Origin: Formosimonas limnophila
GTDB lineage: Bacteria > Pseudomonadota > Gammaproteobacteria > Burkholderiales > Burkholderiaceae
NCBI RefSeq assembly: GCF_014652675.1
Contig: NZ_BMZG01000005.1
Location: 62,001-126,000, forward strand
DNA: 64,000 nt
Reading direction: 5' to 3'
Of this stretch, positions 55,834 to 64,000 are shown in pieces (the first letter of the stretch is position 1; every line of letters begins with the position of its first letter). The position numbers and the translations under genes are program-made. The notes beneath the pieces are model-generated. The model made no database searches, was not told the origin of the DNA, and saw only the letters and a program-made list of their open reading frames with translations.

Positions 55834-56712
55834 TTAAACCGCCGCAGCACCACCGACGATTTCCGATAGTTCTTTGGTAATCGCTGCTTGACGAGACTTG
55901 TTGTACACCAACTGCAGCTCACCAATCACGTTCTTCGCATTGTCTGAAGCGGCTTTCATCGCCACCATACGTGCGGACTGTTCAGACGCGATATTTTCAG
56001 CAACGGCCTGATAAACCAAAGCCTCGACATAGCGCACAAGCAACTCGTCAACCACAGCTTCGGCTGAAGGCTCGTAGACATAATCCCAAGAATATGCCTT
56101 TTTCTCATCGTCAGACTGGGACATACTGTCCTGAGTCAACGGCAATAGCTGCACCAACGTCGGCTCCTGCTTAATGCTGTTAATAAACTTGGTATAACCC
56201 AAGTACAACACATCAATCTCACCAGCCATATAAGCATCTAACTGAACTTTAATAGAACCAATTAAGTCATCAATGCGTGGCGCATCGCCGACATGGGTGT
56301 TGTGTGAGACAACGCGAGCGTTAATACGATTCAAGAAGCCCAAGCCTTTGCTACCAATGGCTGTTGTCTGCACCGTCACACCTGAGTCTGTCCACTTTTT
56401 CATCTGCGCAGTTGAAGCGCGAATGATATTAGTGTTCATGCCACCACACAGCCCTTTGTCCGTCGAAATTAAAATCAGCCCAGCGCCTTTAACCTCTTCA
56501 CGCTTCGTCAAAAACGGGGGTTTGTACTCGGGATTTGCCTCTGACATGTGCGCAGCAATATTGCGCACTTTATCAGCATACGGACGCGCAGCGCGCATGC
56601 GCTCTTGCGCCTTGCGCATTTTTGAAGCGGCGACCATTTCCATGGCTTTGGTGATTTTGCGCGTGTTTTGTACGCTCTTAATCTTGCCGCGAATTTCTTT
56701 CATGCTTGCCAT
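55834..56712 (-). CDS. atpG: ATP synthase gamma subunit
   Basis: The 292-aa rotor shaft of F1. The N-terminal helix has [25 protein letters not shown], and the C-terminal helix has [15 protein letters not shown] and [21 protein letters not shown]. These coiled-coil ends insert in the alpha/beta ring. Confidence 0.97.
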   Translation of the reverse strand: MASMKEIRGKIKSVQNTRKITKAMEMVAASKMRKAQERMRAARPYADKVRNIAAHMSEANPEYKPPFLTKREEVKGAGLILISTDKGLCGGMNTNIIRASTAQMKKWTDSGVTVQTTAIGSKGLGFLNRINARVVSHNTHVGDAPRIDDLIGSIKVQLDAYMAGEIDVLYLGYTKFINSIKQEPTLVQLLPLTQDSMSQSDDEKKAYSWDYVYEPSAEAVVDELLVRYVEALVYQAVAENIASEQSARMVAMKAASDNAKNVIGELQLVYNKSRQAAITKELSEIVGGAAAV

Positions 56713-56735
56713 TGTTTAGCCCTCAATAGCCGCGA

Positions 56736-58289
56736 TTAAAATGCTGCGTTTTGTTTGAATGACGTTACTGCTGCGCTCAAAGTCGCTTCATCTTCCTTAG
56801 AAATCTCTAATTTTGACTCAATTGACTCAATCAAAGCAGGGTTGTTGGTTTTGAGGTAATCATGCAAACCTTTTTCAAATGCCAAAACGTCTTTCACTTC
56901 AACATCATCAAACGCACCTGAGTTGGCAGCGTACAAAGAGGCCGACATTTCCCAAACTTGTTGTGGTTTGTACTGTTGCTGCTTCAACAATTCAGTCACG
57001 CGACGACCGCGCTCTAATTGCTTGCGTGTGGCTTCGTCCAAATCAGAAGCGAACTGGGCAAATGCAGCCAACTCACGATATTGAGCCAAGTCGGTACGAA
57101 TACCACCTGAGAGCTTTTTAACCGCTTTGGTTTGTGCAGCACCGCCCACACGAGAAACCGAAATACCCGCGTTAATCGCTGGGCGAATACCCGCGTTGAA
57201 CAAGTCTGTTTCCAAGAAAATCTGACCATCCGTAATCGAAATCACATTGGTTGGTACGAACGCAGTCACGTCACCCGCTTGCGTTTCAATAACTGGCAAT
57301 GCCGTCAGTGAGCCTGTTTTGCCTTTAACAGCCCCATTGGTGAATTTTTCAACATAATCTTCATTCACACGCGCTGCACGTTCGAGCAAACGGCTATGGA
57401 GATAGAACACGTCACCAGGGTAAGCTTCACGTCCTGGAGGACGGCGGAGCAACAGAGAAATTTGGCGGTATGCCCATGCTTGTTTGGTCAAGTCATCATA
57501 AATAATCAATGCATCTTCACCGCGATCACGGAAGTATTCGCCCATTGAGCAACCTGCGTATGGCGCGAGGTATTGCATAGCAGCTGAATCAGATGCTGAA
57601 GCAGCAACGATGGTGGTGTATTCCATTGCACCGTGCTCTTCGAGTTTACGCACCACGTTCATGATCGATGACGCTTTTTGACCAATAGCAACGTAAATAC
57701 ACTTCAGGTTTTTGCCTTTTTGGTTGATGATTGCATCAATCGCCACCGCAGTTTTACCTGTTTGGCGGTCACCAATAATCAACTCCCGTTGACCGCGACC
57801 CACTGGAACCATCGCGTCAATCGCTTTAATACCTGTTTGCACAGGCTGATCAACCGATTTACGCCAAATCACACCTGGCGCCACTTTTTCAATCACGTCT
57901 TTTTCTTTGGCATTGACTGGGCCTTTACCATCAATCGGCGCACCCAAGGCATCAACCACACGACCGAGCAATTCTGGGCCGACCGGAACTTCCAAAATAC
58001 GACCCGTACATTTCACGATATCGCCTTCAGAAATAGATTCGTATTGACCCAAAATCACCGCGCCAACTGAATCACGCTCCAAGTTCAAGGCCAAGCCAAA
58101 CACGTTGCCTGGAAATTCCAACATTTCACCTTGCATCACGTCAGACAGACCGTGTACGCGGCAAATACCGTCGGTGACAGAAACAACGGTGCCTTGCGTG
58201 CGCAAGTTTGCAGCGTCGTCCACGCCTTGAATGCGATTTTTAATCAGCTCACTGATTTCTGATGGGTTGAGTTGCATATTCTGCTCCAA
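56736..58289 (-). CDS. atpA: ATP synthase alpha subunit
   Basis: The 517-aa non-catalytic F1 subunit (513 if the Met at codon 5, MQLNPSEIS, is the start). P loop [13 protein letters not shown], the arginine-finger segment [15 protein letters not shown] and the C-terminal helical domain are complete. Confidence 0.97.
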   Translation of the reverse strand: MEQNMQLNPSEISELIKNRIQGVDDAANLRTQGTVVSVTDGICRVHGLSDVMQGEMLEFPGNVFGLALNLERDSVGAVILGQYESISEGDIVKCTGRILEVPVGPELLGRVVDALGAPIDGKGPVNAKEKDVIEKVAPGVIWRKSVDQPVQTGIKAIDAMVPVGRGQRELIIGDRQTGKTAVAIDAIINQKGKNLKCIYVAIGQKASSIMNVVRKLEEHGAMEYTTIVAASASDSAAMQYLAPYAGCSMGEYFRDRGEDALIIYDDLTKQAWAYRQISLLLRRPPGREAYPGDVFYLHSRLLERAARVNEDYVEKFTNGAVKGKTGSLTALPVIETQAGDVTAFVPTNVISITDGQIFLETDLFNAGIRPAINAGISVSRVGGAAQTKAVKKLSGGIRTDLAQYRELAAFAQFASDLDEATRKQLERGRRVTELLKQQQYKPQQVWEMSASLYAANSGAFDDVEVKDVLAFEKGLHDYLKTNNPALIESIESKLEISKEDEATLSAAVTSFKQNAAF

Positions 58290-58348
58290 AATGGTTCACG
58301 ATGACACGCGGTTTAAAAGCGCGCCACTCCGAATTCAATACTTTTTAC

Positions 58349-58882
58349 TTATGCCGTGAGAGCAGTCTGCATACGAACGAGCTTCGCACGAACAGACATA
58401 TCTAACACTTCATCGCCAACGGCAACACTAAAGCCACCAATCAACGACTCATCGACTGAGACAGTCGCGTTTAACTTCTTGCCAAATTTCTTTTCAAGCG
58501 CTGCTGTTACATCAGCCACTTCGCTATCGGCCATCGGATACGCTGAAACAATGTGCGCATCGGCCGAACCCTCGAATGCGTGCTTGTGTGCCAAAAAAGC
58601 AGTGCTAATGGCAGACAGCGCGTCCACACGACCCTCATTGACCAATGTAGCCAAAAAGTTGCGCTGTGAATCGTGCGTCACACCAATCGCTGCCTCAAAT
58701 AAGCTCAGCAACTGCGCAGCTGAAACACGTGGGTTATTTGCAATTTCATGCACTTCAGGTTGCGATGCCACTGTTGCAGCATCGCTTAAAAACGTCGCCC
58801 AGTTCGACAGAGCATTATCTGATTGAGCCACATCAAATGCAGCTTGAGCATAAGGACGAGCAATGGTGCTGATTTCAGCCAT
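58349..58882 (-). CDS. atpH: ATP synthase delta subunit
   Basis: The 177-aa peripheral-stalk cap that joins F1 to subunit b. The N-terminal STIARPYAQAAFDVAQ and C-terminal DESLIGGFSVAVGDEVLDMSVRAKL are characteristic. Confidence 0.96.
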   Translation of the reverse strand: MAEISTIARPYAQAAFDVAQSDNALSNWATFLSDAATVASQPEVHEIANNPRVSAAQLLSLFEAAIGVTHDSQRNFLATLVNEGRVDALSAISTAFLAHKHAFEGSADAHIVSAYPMADSEVADVTAALEKKFGKKLNATVSVDESLIGGFSVAVGDEVLDMSVRAKLVRMQTALTA

Positions 58883-58896
58883 AGTTTTTACCTATC

Positions 58897-59367
58897 TTAC
58901 AGTTGTGCTTTAAACTGCGCCAACAAATCCGAGTGGTTTTGCGCGTTGATTTCACGACGCAAAATTTGCTCAGCACCCGCCACCACCAAACCTGACACTT
59001 GGTCACGTAAGATTTCTTTGGCACGTACAATTTCCTGTGCCGCATCGGCTTTTGCAGCATTAATGATGCGCTGCGCTTCAAGCACTGCTTTTTCTTTGGC
59101 TGACGCTTCAATGGCTTGCGCACGCTTTTCGGCGTCTGTCAAGATATCGTGCGCTTTGGCACGACCCTCTTTCTCAAACGTCATAGCAGCAATTTTTGCT
59201 GCTTCGAGGCTTTTGTTGCCACGGGCAGCGGCATCCAAACCTTCTGCGATTTTTGCACGACGCTCATCGATCGCCTTAATCATTGGCGGCCAAATGAATT
59301 TCATGGTTACCCATGCTAAGACTAAAAAGACTAAGCATTGGATAAATAAAGACGAATTGATATTCAC
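58897..59367 (-). CDS. atpF: ATP synthase b subunit
   Basis: A 156-aa stator: one membrane helix (about 8-26, FLVLAWVTMKFIWPP) followed by a long charged coiled coil. It forms the peripheral stalk with delta. Confidence 0.95.
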   Translation of the reverse strand: MNINSSLFIQCLVFLVLAWVTMKFIWPPMIKAIDERRAKIAEGLDAAARGNKSLEAAKIAAMTFEKEGRAKAHDILTDAEKRAQAIEASAKEKAVLEAQRIINAAKADAAQEIVRAKEILRDQVSGLVVAGAEQILRREINAQNHSDLLAQFKAQL

Positions 59368-59477
59368 AACAGAATTCCTTATGAAACAGGGTCAGCAAAG
59401 CTTAGCCGCCCATCACACAATGCCGCGAGCGCAACAATTAAGCAGCTGCACTCGCAACACCCCACGAAGAAATCTGA

Positions 59478-59729
<252 letters not shown>

Positions 59730-59815
59730 TTAAGTTTAAAAAAGTACTGCTTTAAAACCACAAAAACCACTCAAACCATGACCGCCAATATTTGGCAGCC
59801 GCCCTTACTTCATAA

Positions 59816-60670
59816 TCAGTGCTTGTCGTGCGCTTGGCCAATATACACCAAGGTCAACATCATGAAAATAAACGCTTGCAACAAAATCACCATGATATGG
59901 AAAATAGCCCAAATTGAGCCAGCCAACAAATGCCCGAAGCTCAAAGCAACACTGGTAAAATTCCAACCAGTCCATGCCGCGCCCATCAAGGCGATCAAGG
60001 CAAAGACCAGCTCACCCGCAAACATGTTACCAAATAACCGCATACCCAGCGAGACGAACTTTGCCAAATATTCAATCAAATTCAAAATGAAGTTGAACGG
60101 CATCAGCAAAACATTCGAACCAAATGGCGCGGTAAATAACTCATGGAAAAAGCCACCCAAACCTTTGATTTTCAAACCATAATAAAACATCAAAATCAAC
60201 ACACCCAGCGACATACCGAGTGGCGCATTCACGTCAGCCGTTGGTACGATGCGCGTGTAGTGAACACTATGACTCAAACCCGTCCACTCCAAAACTTTGG
60301 CGGGCAAGTCAATCGGCACCAAATCGAGCGCATTCATAAACGCGACCCAAAAAAACACCGTCAACGCCAAAGGAGCAATAAACGTCAAGTTGCCATGTAC
60401 AATCGACTTGGCCTGCTCGTCCACCCATTCAATGAGCGCCTCAACCGCAGCCTGAGTTCGACTGGGCACACTAGAGGTGACCTTACGCGCCACCAACCAC
60501 AAAAACAGCAAACCCAACAAACCGACCAAACCAGACCAAATCAGAGTATCAACATTAAAGACGCTAAAGTCCACAATGGTCTTTTGCGCTTCACCAGCGC
60601 TGGTTAAGTTGGTTAAATGGTGTTTAATATACTCCGATGGTGTTACACCACCCGCTGCATCTCCAGCCAT
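59816..60670 (-). CDS. atpB: ATP synthase a subunit
   Basis: A 284-aa membrane stator with about six helices. The essential Arg is in [13 protein letters not shown], and the C-terminal helices form the proton half-channels. The N-terminal ~35 residues are hydrophilic and the start has no rival. Confidence 0.95.
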   Translation of the reverse strand: MAGDAAGGVTPSEYIKHHLTNLTSAGEAQKTIVDFSVFNVDTLIWSGLVGLLGLLFLWLVARKVTSSVPSRTQAAVEALIEWVDEQAKSIVHGNLTFIAPLALTVFFWVAFMNALDLVPIDLPAKVLEWTGLSHSVHYTRIVPTADVNAPLGMSLGVLILMFYYGLKIKGLGGFFHELFTAPFGSNVLLMPFNFILNLIEYLAKFVSLGMRLFGNMFAGELVFALIALMGAAWTGWNFTSVALSFGHLLAGSIWAIFHIMVILLQAFIFMMLTLVYIGQAHDKH

Positions 60671-60697
60671 AAAAACCTCAAATTAAGTTAAACCTAT

Positions 60698-61027
60698 TTA
60701 TGTCGATCGCAATAATGCCAAACCACTTGCTTTTAACACCACAATCAATGCCACCCAAAACGCGACGGGCTCAATCTGACTACCATAATCGCGCCAAACG
60801 AGCAACGAGAGCAGAAGCACCATCCCAACTTTGACTGCCTCACCAACAAAAAACCTTATAGCTGACGGCTGAACGGACAATGTTAAATACATTGCGAACA
60901 GCAGATTGGGCACCAAAACTACTGCTGCACCCGCCATAGCAGAGTAAACAGCAGACACACCAAAAAAAGCAGAGATGCCAACAGCTAACACAGCAAACGC
61001 AGCCTGCAAGGCAACGGCAAACCACAT
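60698..61027 (-). CDS. atpI: ATP synthase subunit I
   Basis: A small four-helix membrane protein (about 109 aa from ATG 61027) thought to help c-ring assembly or Mg transport. I chose 61027 because GAAGGTG is correctly spaced. Another ATG at 61042 lacks a site, and the frame runs open to 61132 through non-family sequence. It is first in the atp operon. Confidence 0.85.
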   Translation of the reverse strand: MWFAVALQAAFAVLAVGISAFFGVSAVYSAMAGAAVVLVPNLLFAMYLTLSVQPSAIRFFVGEAVKVGMVLLLSLLVWRDYGSQIEPVAFWVALIVVLKASGLALLRST

Positions 61028-61285
61028 AATTGACACCTTCATAATTGAGGAGATCACTATTAGAGCGCCCCTCCGCAAAATCCTTCGAATTGTACAGGCG
61101 GCCTGTGAGCATGTCAACGTACAATTCCCCAAGTTTATGATTAAGTTGGATAATTATTTCACAATCGCTTTGGCATCATTTTTTTGTGTGGGGATTTTGC
61201 ACTCTTTACGAGACATTGCAAAGAGCCTCAACACATGGGGCGGCTGATAAAAGCACATCATGTGCCAACTTCTTGAAGTGTCGTT

Positions 61286-62812
61286 TCAAACCGTTTTGAG
61301 CGCTCGTCGATATTGAACCGCCTGCGCCATGTGAGGCAAGCCAATGGTATCCAACCCCTCTAGATCCGCTATTGTACGAGCAACGCGCAGAACTCGATGA
61401 TACACACGAGCTGACCAACTGAGCTGCCCCATCGCCTTAGCAAGCAACTGGCGAGCGGCATCATCAGGAACGCAGTATGAATCAACTTGCTTGACAGAAA
61501 GCCTGGCATTGACAACACCTTGTCGTTTTATTTGCCGATCAAAAGCTGTGCACACACGCTTAGCGACGCTACTGCTTTTTTCGCCCAAGCTCATTTTATT
61601 TAAATCACTGACCGCAACTGCTGGAACTTCGATTTGCATATCAATGCGATTGAGAAAAGGGCCTGACAAACGCGCCTGATAACGCAGTACATTATCCGGC
61701 GAGCATCGACAGACTTGTGTCGGATGTCCGAGGTAGCCGCACGGGCATGGGTTCATGGCGGCGATGAGCTGAAACTTCGCAGGAAAAGTCGCTTGCCGTG
61801 CTGCACGTGAAATGTGAATTTCACCTGACTCTAAAGGTTCACGTAAAACCTCCAAAACTTTTCGGTCAAACTCTGGCAACTCATCAAGAAACAGCACGCC
61901 ATGATGGGCCAGCGAAATTTCACCAGGACGTGGAATTGAACCACCGCCAACGAGCGCAACAGCAGATGCAGTGTGATGAGGGTTTCGGTATGGCCGTTTT
62001 TTCCAATTCGACGGTTTAAATTGTGCTGCACTGCTCTGTACCGTGGCTGACTCCATCGCATCAACCTCGCTCATAGGTGGCAATATGCCCGGCAATCTCG
62101 CCGCGAGCATGGACTTTCCTGTTCCGGGCGGCCCGACCATCAGCACGCTATGGCCACCGGCTGCGGCAACTTCGAGGGCACGCTTAACGGTAAGCTGACC
62201 GCGCACATCCGACCAATCGAGCTCTTGCTCATCGAGCACACTCAATAATGTATCGTCAACCTCAACCTCGCTTTGCGCCTCTGGTGAACGCAGTTTGGCA
62301 CAGACTTCGAGCAACGAGCACGCCGACCAAACACGCGCGTTCGAGACCAGCGCAGCTTCAACACAGTTGTCCAACGGCAATATGACAATCGGTGGTTCGC
62401 GCTGCTCACTCATCGCCTCTTGGGTGAGGCCAAAAGTCATGGCAAGCGCCCCTTGGATGGGACGCAGCTCACCCGACAACGAGAGCTCGCCTGCGAACTC
62501 ATATTGGTGAATGTTTTTTACCTGCAATTGCCCACTGGCCAGCAAAATCCCCAAAGCAATCGGCAAATCAAAGCGCCCACCCGCTTTCGGCAAATCGGCA
62601 GGTGCGAGATTAACCGTGATTCGCTTAGCAGGAAAGTTGAGCTGTGCATTTAATATAGCGGCACGCACACGGTCTTTGGATTCTTTAACTTCAGTTTCAG
62701 GTAGCCCGACGATATTGAATGAAGGCAGACCATTTGCCAAGTGCACTTCAACCGTGACCTGCGGCGCAGCCATACCAAGCAACGCACGAGATTTAATAAC
62801 CGCCAAACTCAT
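61286..62812 (-). CDS. comM: YifB/ComM family AAA+ Mg-chelatase-like ATPase
   Basis: A 508-aa protein. The N-terminal Lon-protease-like domain begins MSLAVIKSRALLGMAAP and includes FNIVGLPETEVKESKDRVRAAI. The chelatase-type AAA+ module has Walker A VGPPGTGKSML and Walker B VLFLDELPEF. A C-terminal Mg-chelatase domain with four-cysteine insertion (NPCPCGYLG, QVCRCSP) follows. ComM is a branch-migration helicase in natural transformation. The start is the ATG at 62812; upstream codons to 62941 overlap the channel gene. Confidence 0.93.
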   Translation of the reverse strand: MSLAVIKSRALLGMAAPQVTVEVHLANGLPSFNIVGLPETEVKESKDRVRAAILNAQLNFPAKRITVNLAPADLPKAGGRFDLPIALGILLASGQLQVKNIHQYEFAGELSLSGELRPIQGALAMTFGLTQEAMSEQREPPIVILPLDNCVEAALVSNARVWSACSLLEVCAKLRSPEAQSEVEVDDTLLSVLDEQELDWSDVRGQLTVKRALEVAAAGGHSVLMVGPPGTGKSMLAARLPGILPPMSEVDAMESATVQSSAAQFKPSNWKKRPYRNPHHTASAVALVGGGSIPRPGEISLAHHGVLFLDELPEFDRKVLEVLREPLESGEIHISRAARQATFPAKFQLIAAMNPCPCGYLGHPTQVCRCSPDNVLRYQARLSGPFLNRIDMQIEVPAVAVSDLNKMSLGEKSSSVAKRVCTAFDRQIKRQGVVNARLSVKQVDSYCVPDDAARQLLAKAMGQLSWSARVYHRVLRVARTIADLEGLDTIGLPHMAQAVQYRRALKTV

Positions 62813-62858
62813 ACCCAAACCCCTGAATATTTGACACAATTGGATAAAACGGCCATTA

Positions 62859-63950
62859 TCAACCACCAAACATCGGACGCATAACCAAAAGCGTCGCGAT
62901 GACATAAACCACCAAACAAGCGAGCGCAGTAAATCGATCAAACCTTACCGCTCGACGAATCGCTTTTGTATCCACTTCACCATCATGGATATGCGCGATT
63001 TTAGTCGATAGCGCCAATGCAGCCACTACAGAAATACAGTAAAAATACCCAATAACATACAACTTATCTAACAATGTCATATACTCAATTGTCGGCAGGT
63101 CTTGGCTTGTTGTCATTTGCAATGCTACGATTGACAGCAAGGACACGACTGCAATTTGAAATCTAGCATCAACCAGTGAGGGGTGTAACAGAAAAGCAAG
63201 CGAACAACAAATCACGGCAAGTAATATTGGCACAATGTTTTTCATAAACGCATTGACATGCGGCCGCTCAATAGGCAAATCAAATGTTAAACGAGAGTAC
63301 GTTGAAGCTGTCTCTGAGCGAGGATCACCAAACGTCGTCTGGTGTTTGTAATCACTCGCAACTAACGTGGGAGGCTGAAACAAAAAACCTGGTAATTTCA
63401 AATCCGAGTTCACCGATACCTTATCCACGGTGTACTGAAGGGCAGATGCATCTGATATGCCATCCTCAATCACCACACGGATCAGTTGCTTATCAAAGGG
63501 ATAATGTCGCAAATCCATTTTTCGGCTCATTTTACCCTGCACGTGTTTGACTTGATAAAAACTACCGTCCTCTAACTTTTCTGGCTTCTCATACGTATCT
63601 GTCAGCATAGAGCTCCAAGACTCCGAGTGGTTCACAAACTCCATGGAAGCAGCAGGGTTTATATCCTCGCCTTTCCAGCGAAACCAAATATAAAAATCCA
63701 CCATATAGTTATGCAGTTTTAAATCAATCGCCTGCACATCGTTTAAATAAACCCCCACGAGCACCTGTTTTGCTGTGGCTGGTTGAGAGTTTTTTGCAAG
63801 CTCTTTAACTTTTGCCATCGTCGTTTGATTCATAGCATCTGCGGCTGAAGATGGCGTGTGTGATTGCGCAGACACAGCTGGCACGAACAAGAAAATACAC
63901 AACACCATACAGATTTTCACTAACCAGTTATTTTTAGTTGATTGGTTCAT
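62859..63950 (-). CDS. Pentameric ligand-gated ion channel homologue (Cys-loop receptor family)
   Basis: A 363-aa protein. The signal peptide (about 1-28, ending VSA) is followed by a ~210-residue beta-sandwich ligand-binding domain. The loop signature is readable as RHYPFDKQLIRVVIEDG, which is the family YPFD motif without the flanking cysteines. Four membrane helices follow: M1 (about 230-250), M2 (about 258-276), M3 (about 290-312) and M4 (about 334-356). M2-M3 carries SQDLPTIEYMTLLDK, close in form to GLIC/ELIC channels. It has a basic intracellular loop between M3 and M4. The ligand is unknown. It lies upstream of comM by 46 bases, same strand. Confidence 0.85.
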   Translation of the reverse strand: MNQSTKNNWLVKICMVLCIFLFVPAVSAQSHTPSSAADAMNQTTMAKVKELAKNSQPATAKQVLVGVYLNDVQAIDLKLHNYMVDFYIWFRWKGEDINPAASMEFVNHSESWSSMLTDTYEKPEKLEDGSFYQVKHVQGKMSRKMDLRHYPFDKQLIRVVIEDGISDASALQYTVDKVSVNSDLKLPGFLFQPPTLVASDYKHQTTFGDPRSETASTYSRLTFDLPIERPHVNAFMKNIVPILLAVICCSLAFLLHPSLVDARFQIAVVSLLSIVALQMTTSQDLPTIEYMTLLDKLYVIGYFYCISVVAALALSTKIAHIHDGEVDTKAIRRAVRFDRFTALACLVVYVIATLLVMRPMFGG

Positions 63951-64000
63951 TTTTTCCCATCCTTGTTTATCATTCTTTCGTAGTGTCCATCATTCGACAA

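Noticed and set aside
62813-62941. N-terminal extension of ComM
   Set aside because: Overlaps the channel gene and precedes the invariant MSLAVIKSRAL start.

Overview
The window is 64 kb of chromosomal DNA from a betaproteobacterium, most likely of the order Burkholderiales with a moderate G+C content. The main evidence is gene order. Read on the minus strand it runs mlaF-mlaE-mlaD-mlaA-mlaC, an ABC-2 exporter pair, ibaG and murA, then hisG-hisD-hisC-hisB-marC-hisH-hisA-hisF-hisI-hisE-hinT-tatA-tatB-tatC. That succession is characteristic of the group. A hemC-hemD-hemX-hemY set and a complete F1Fo ATP synthase operon support the placement. The genus cannot be fixed by eye.

Region 1 (1-19045, mostly plus strand) is a polyamine island. 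After the 3' end of dnaJ come a MocR/GabR-type regulator (minus strand), puuD, puuA, a putrescine aminotransferase (spuC-like) and a spermidine/putrescine ABC importer (potF, potG, potH, potI). After an inserted minus-strand operon come puuC and puuB. Together PuuA, PuuB, PuuC and PuuD form the complete gamma-glutamylated putrescine route to GABA, with uptake and a parallel transamination route. A shared motif (AAGTGGTTC and its reverse complement) upstream of puuD and of puuC is a candidate operator of the MocR-type regulator.

Region 2 (10862-15997, minus strand) is a compact operon prs-nadV-pentapeptide/membrane protein-nrtR. A perfect 11-bp inverted repeat overlaps its likely promoter. It encodes PRPP- and nicotinamide-based NAD salvage with its NrtR-type Nudix regulator. 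An AT-richer, unexplained membrane pentapeptide-repeat gene lies between nadV and nrtR. This is the least ordinary unit of the window.

Region 3 (19155-23353, plus strand) holds single genes: a DyP-type peroxidase, a YkgJ-type cysteine-cluster protein, a truncated CDP-alcohol phosphatidyltransferase, a DUF2167 membrane protein, a RidA protein and a membrane-anchored OmpA-like protein.

Region 4 (23357-31157, minus strand) holds a parvulin, the heme genes hemY/X/D/C, a glutathione S-transferase, about 1 kb of decayed DNA with a transposase remnant, and pyrE.

Region 5 (31227-47723) is the tat/hinT/his/murA block. It is interrupted by a 60-aa plus-strand membrane ORF, a PD-(D/E)XK-like nuclease gene with a lipoprotein gene, an isochorismatase-family gene, and between hisG and murA a 3-kb patch of small genes with two pseudogenes (an alpha/beta hydrolase with an amber codon and a frameshifted ydcF).

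Region 6 (47725-53166) is an ABC-2 exporter and the mla phospholipid transport genes. No mlaB is seen.

Region 7 (53424-63950) is the ATP synthase operon atpI-B-E-F-H-A-G-D-C with an extra lipoprotein gene between atpG and atpD, then comM and a prokaryotic pentameric ligand-gated ion channel homologue.
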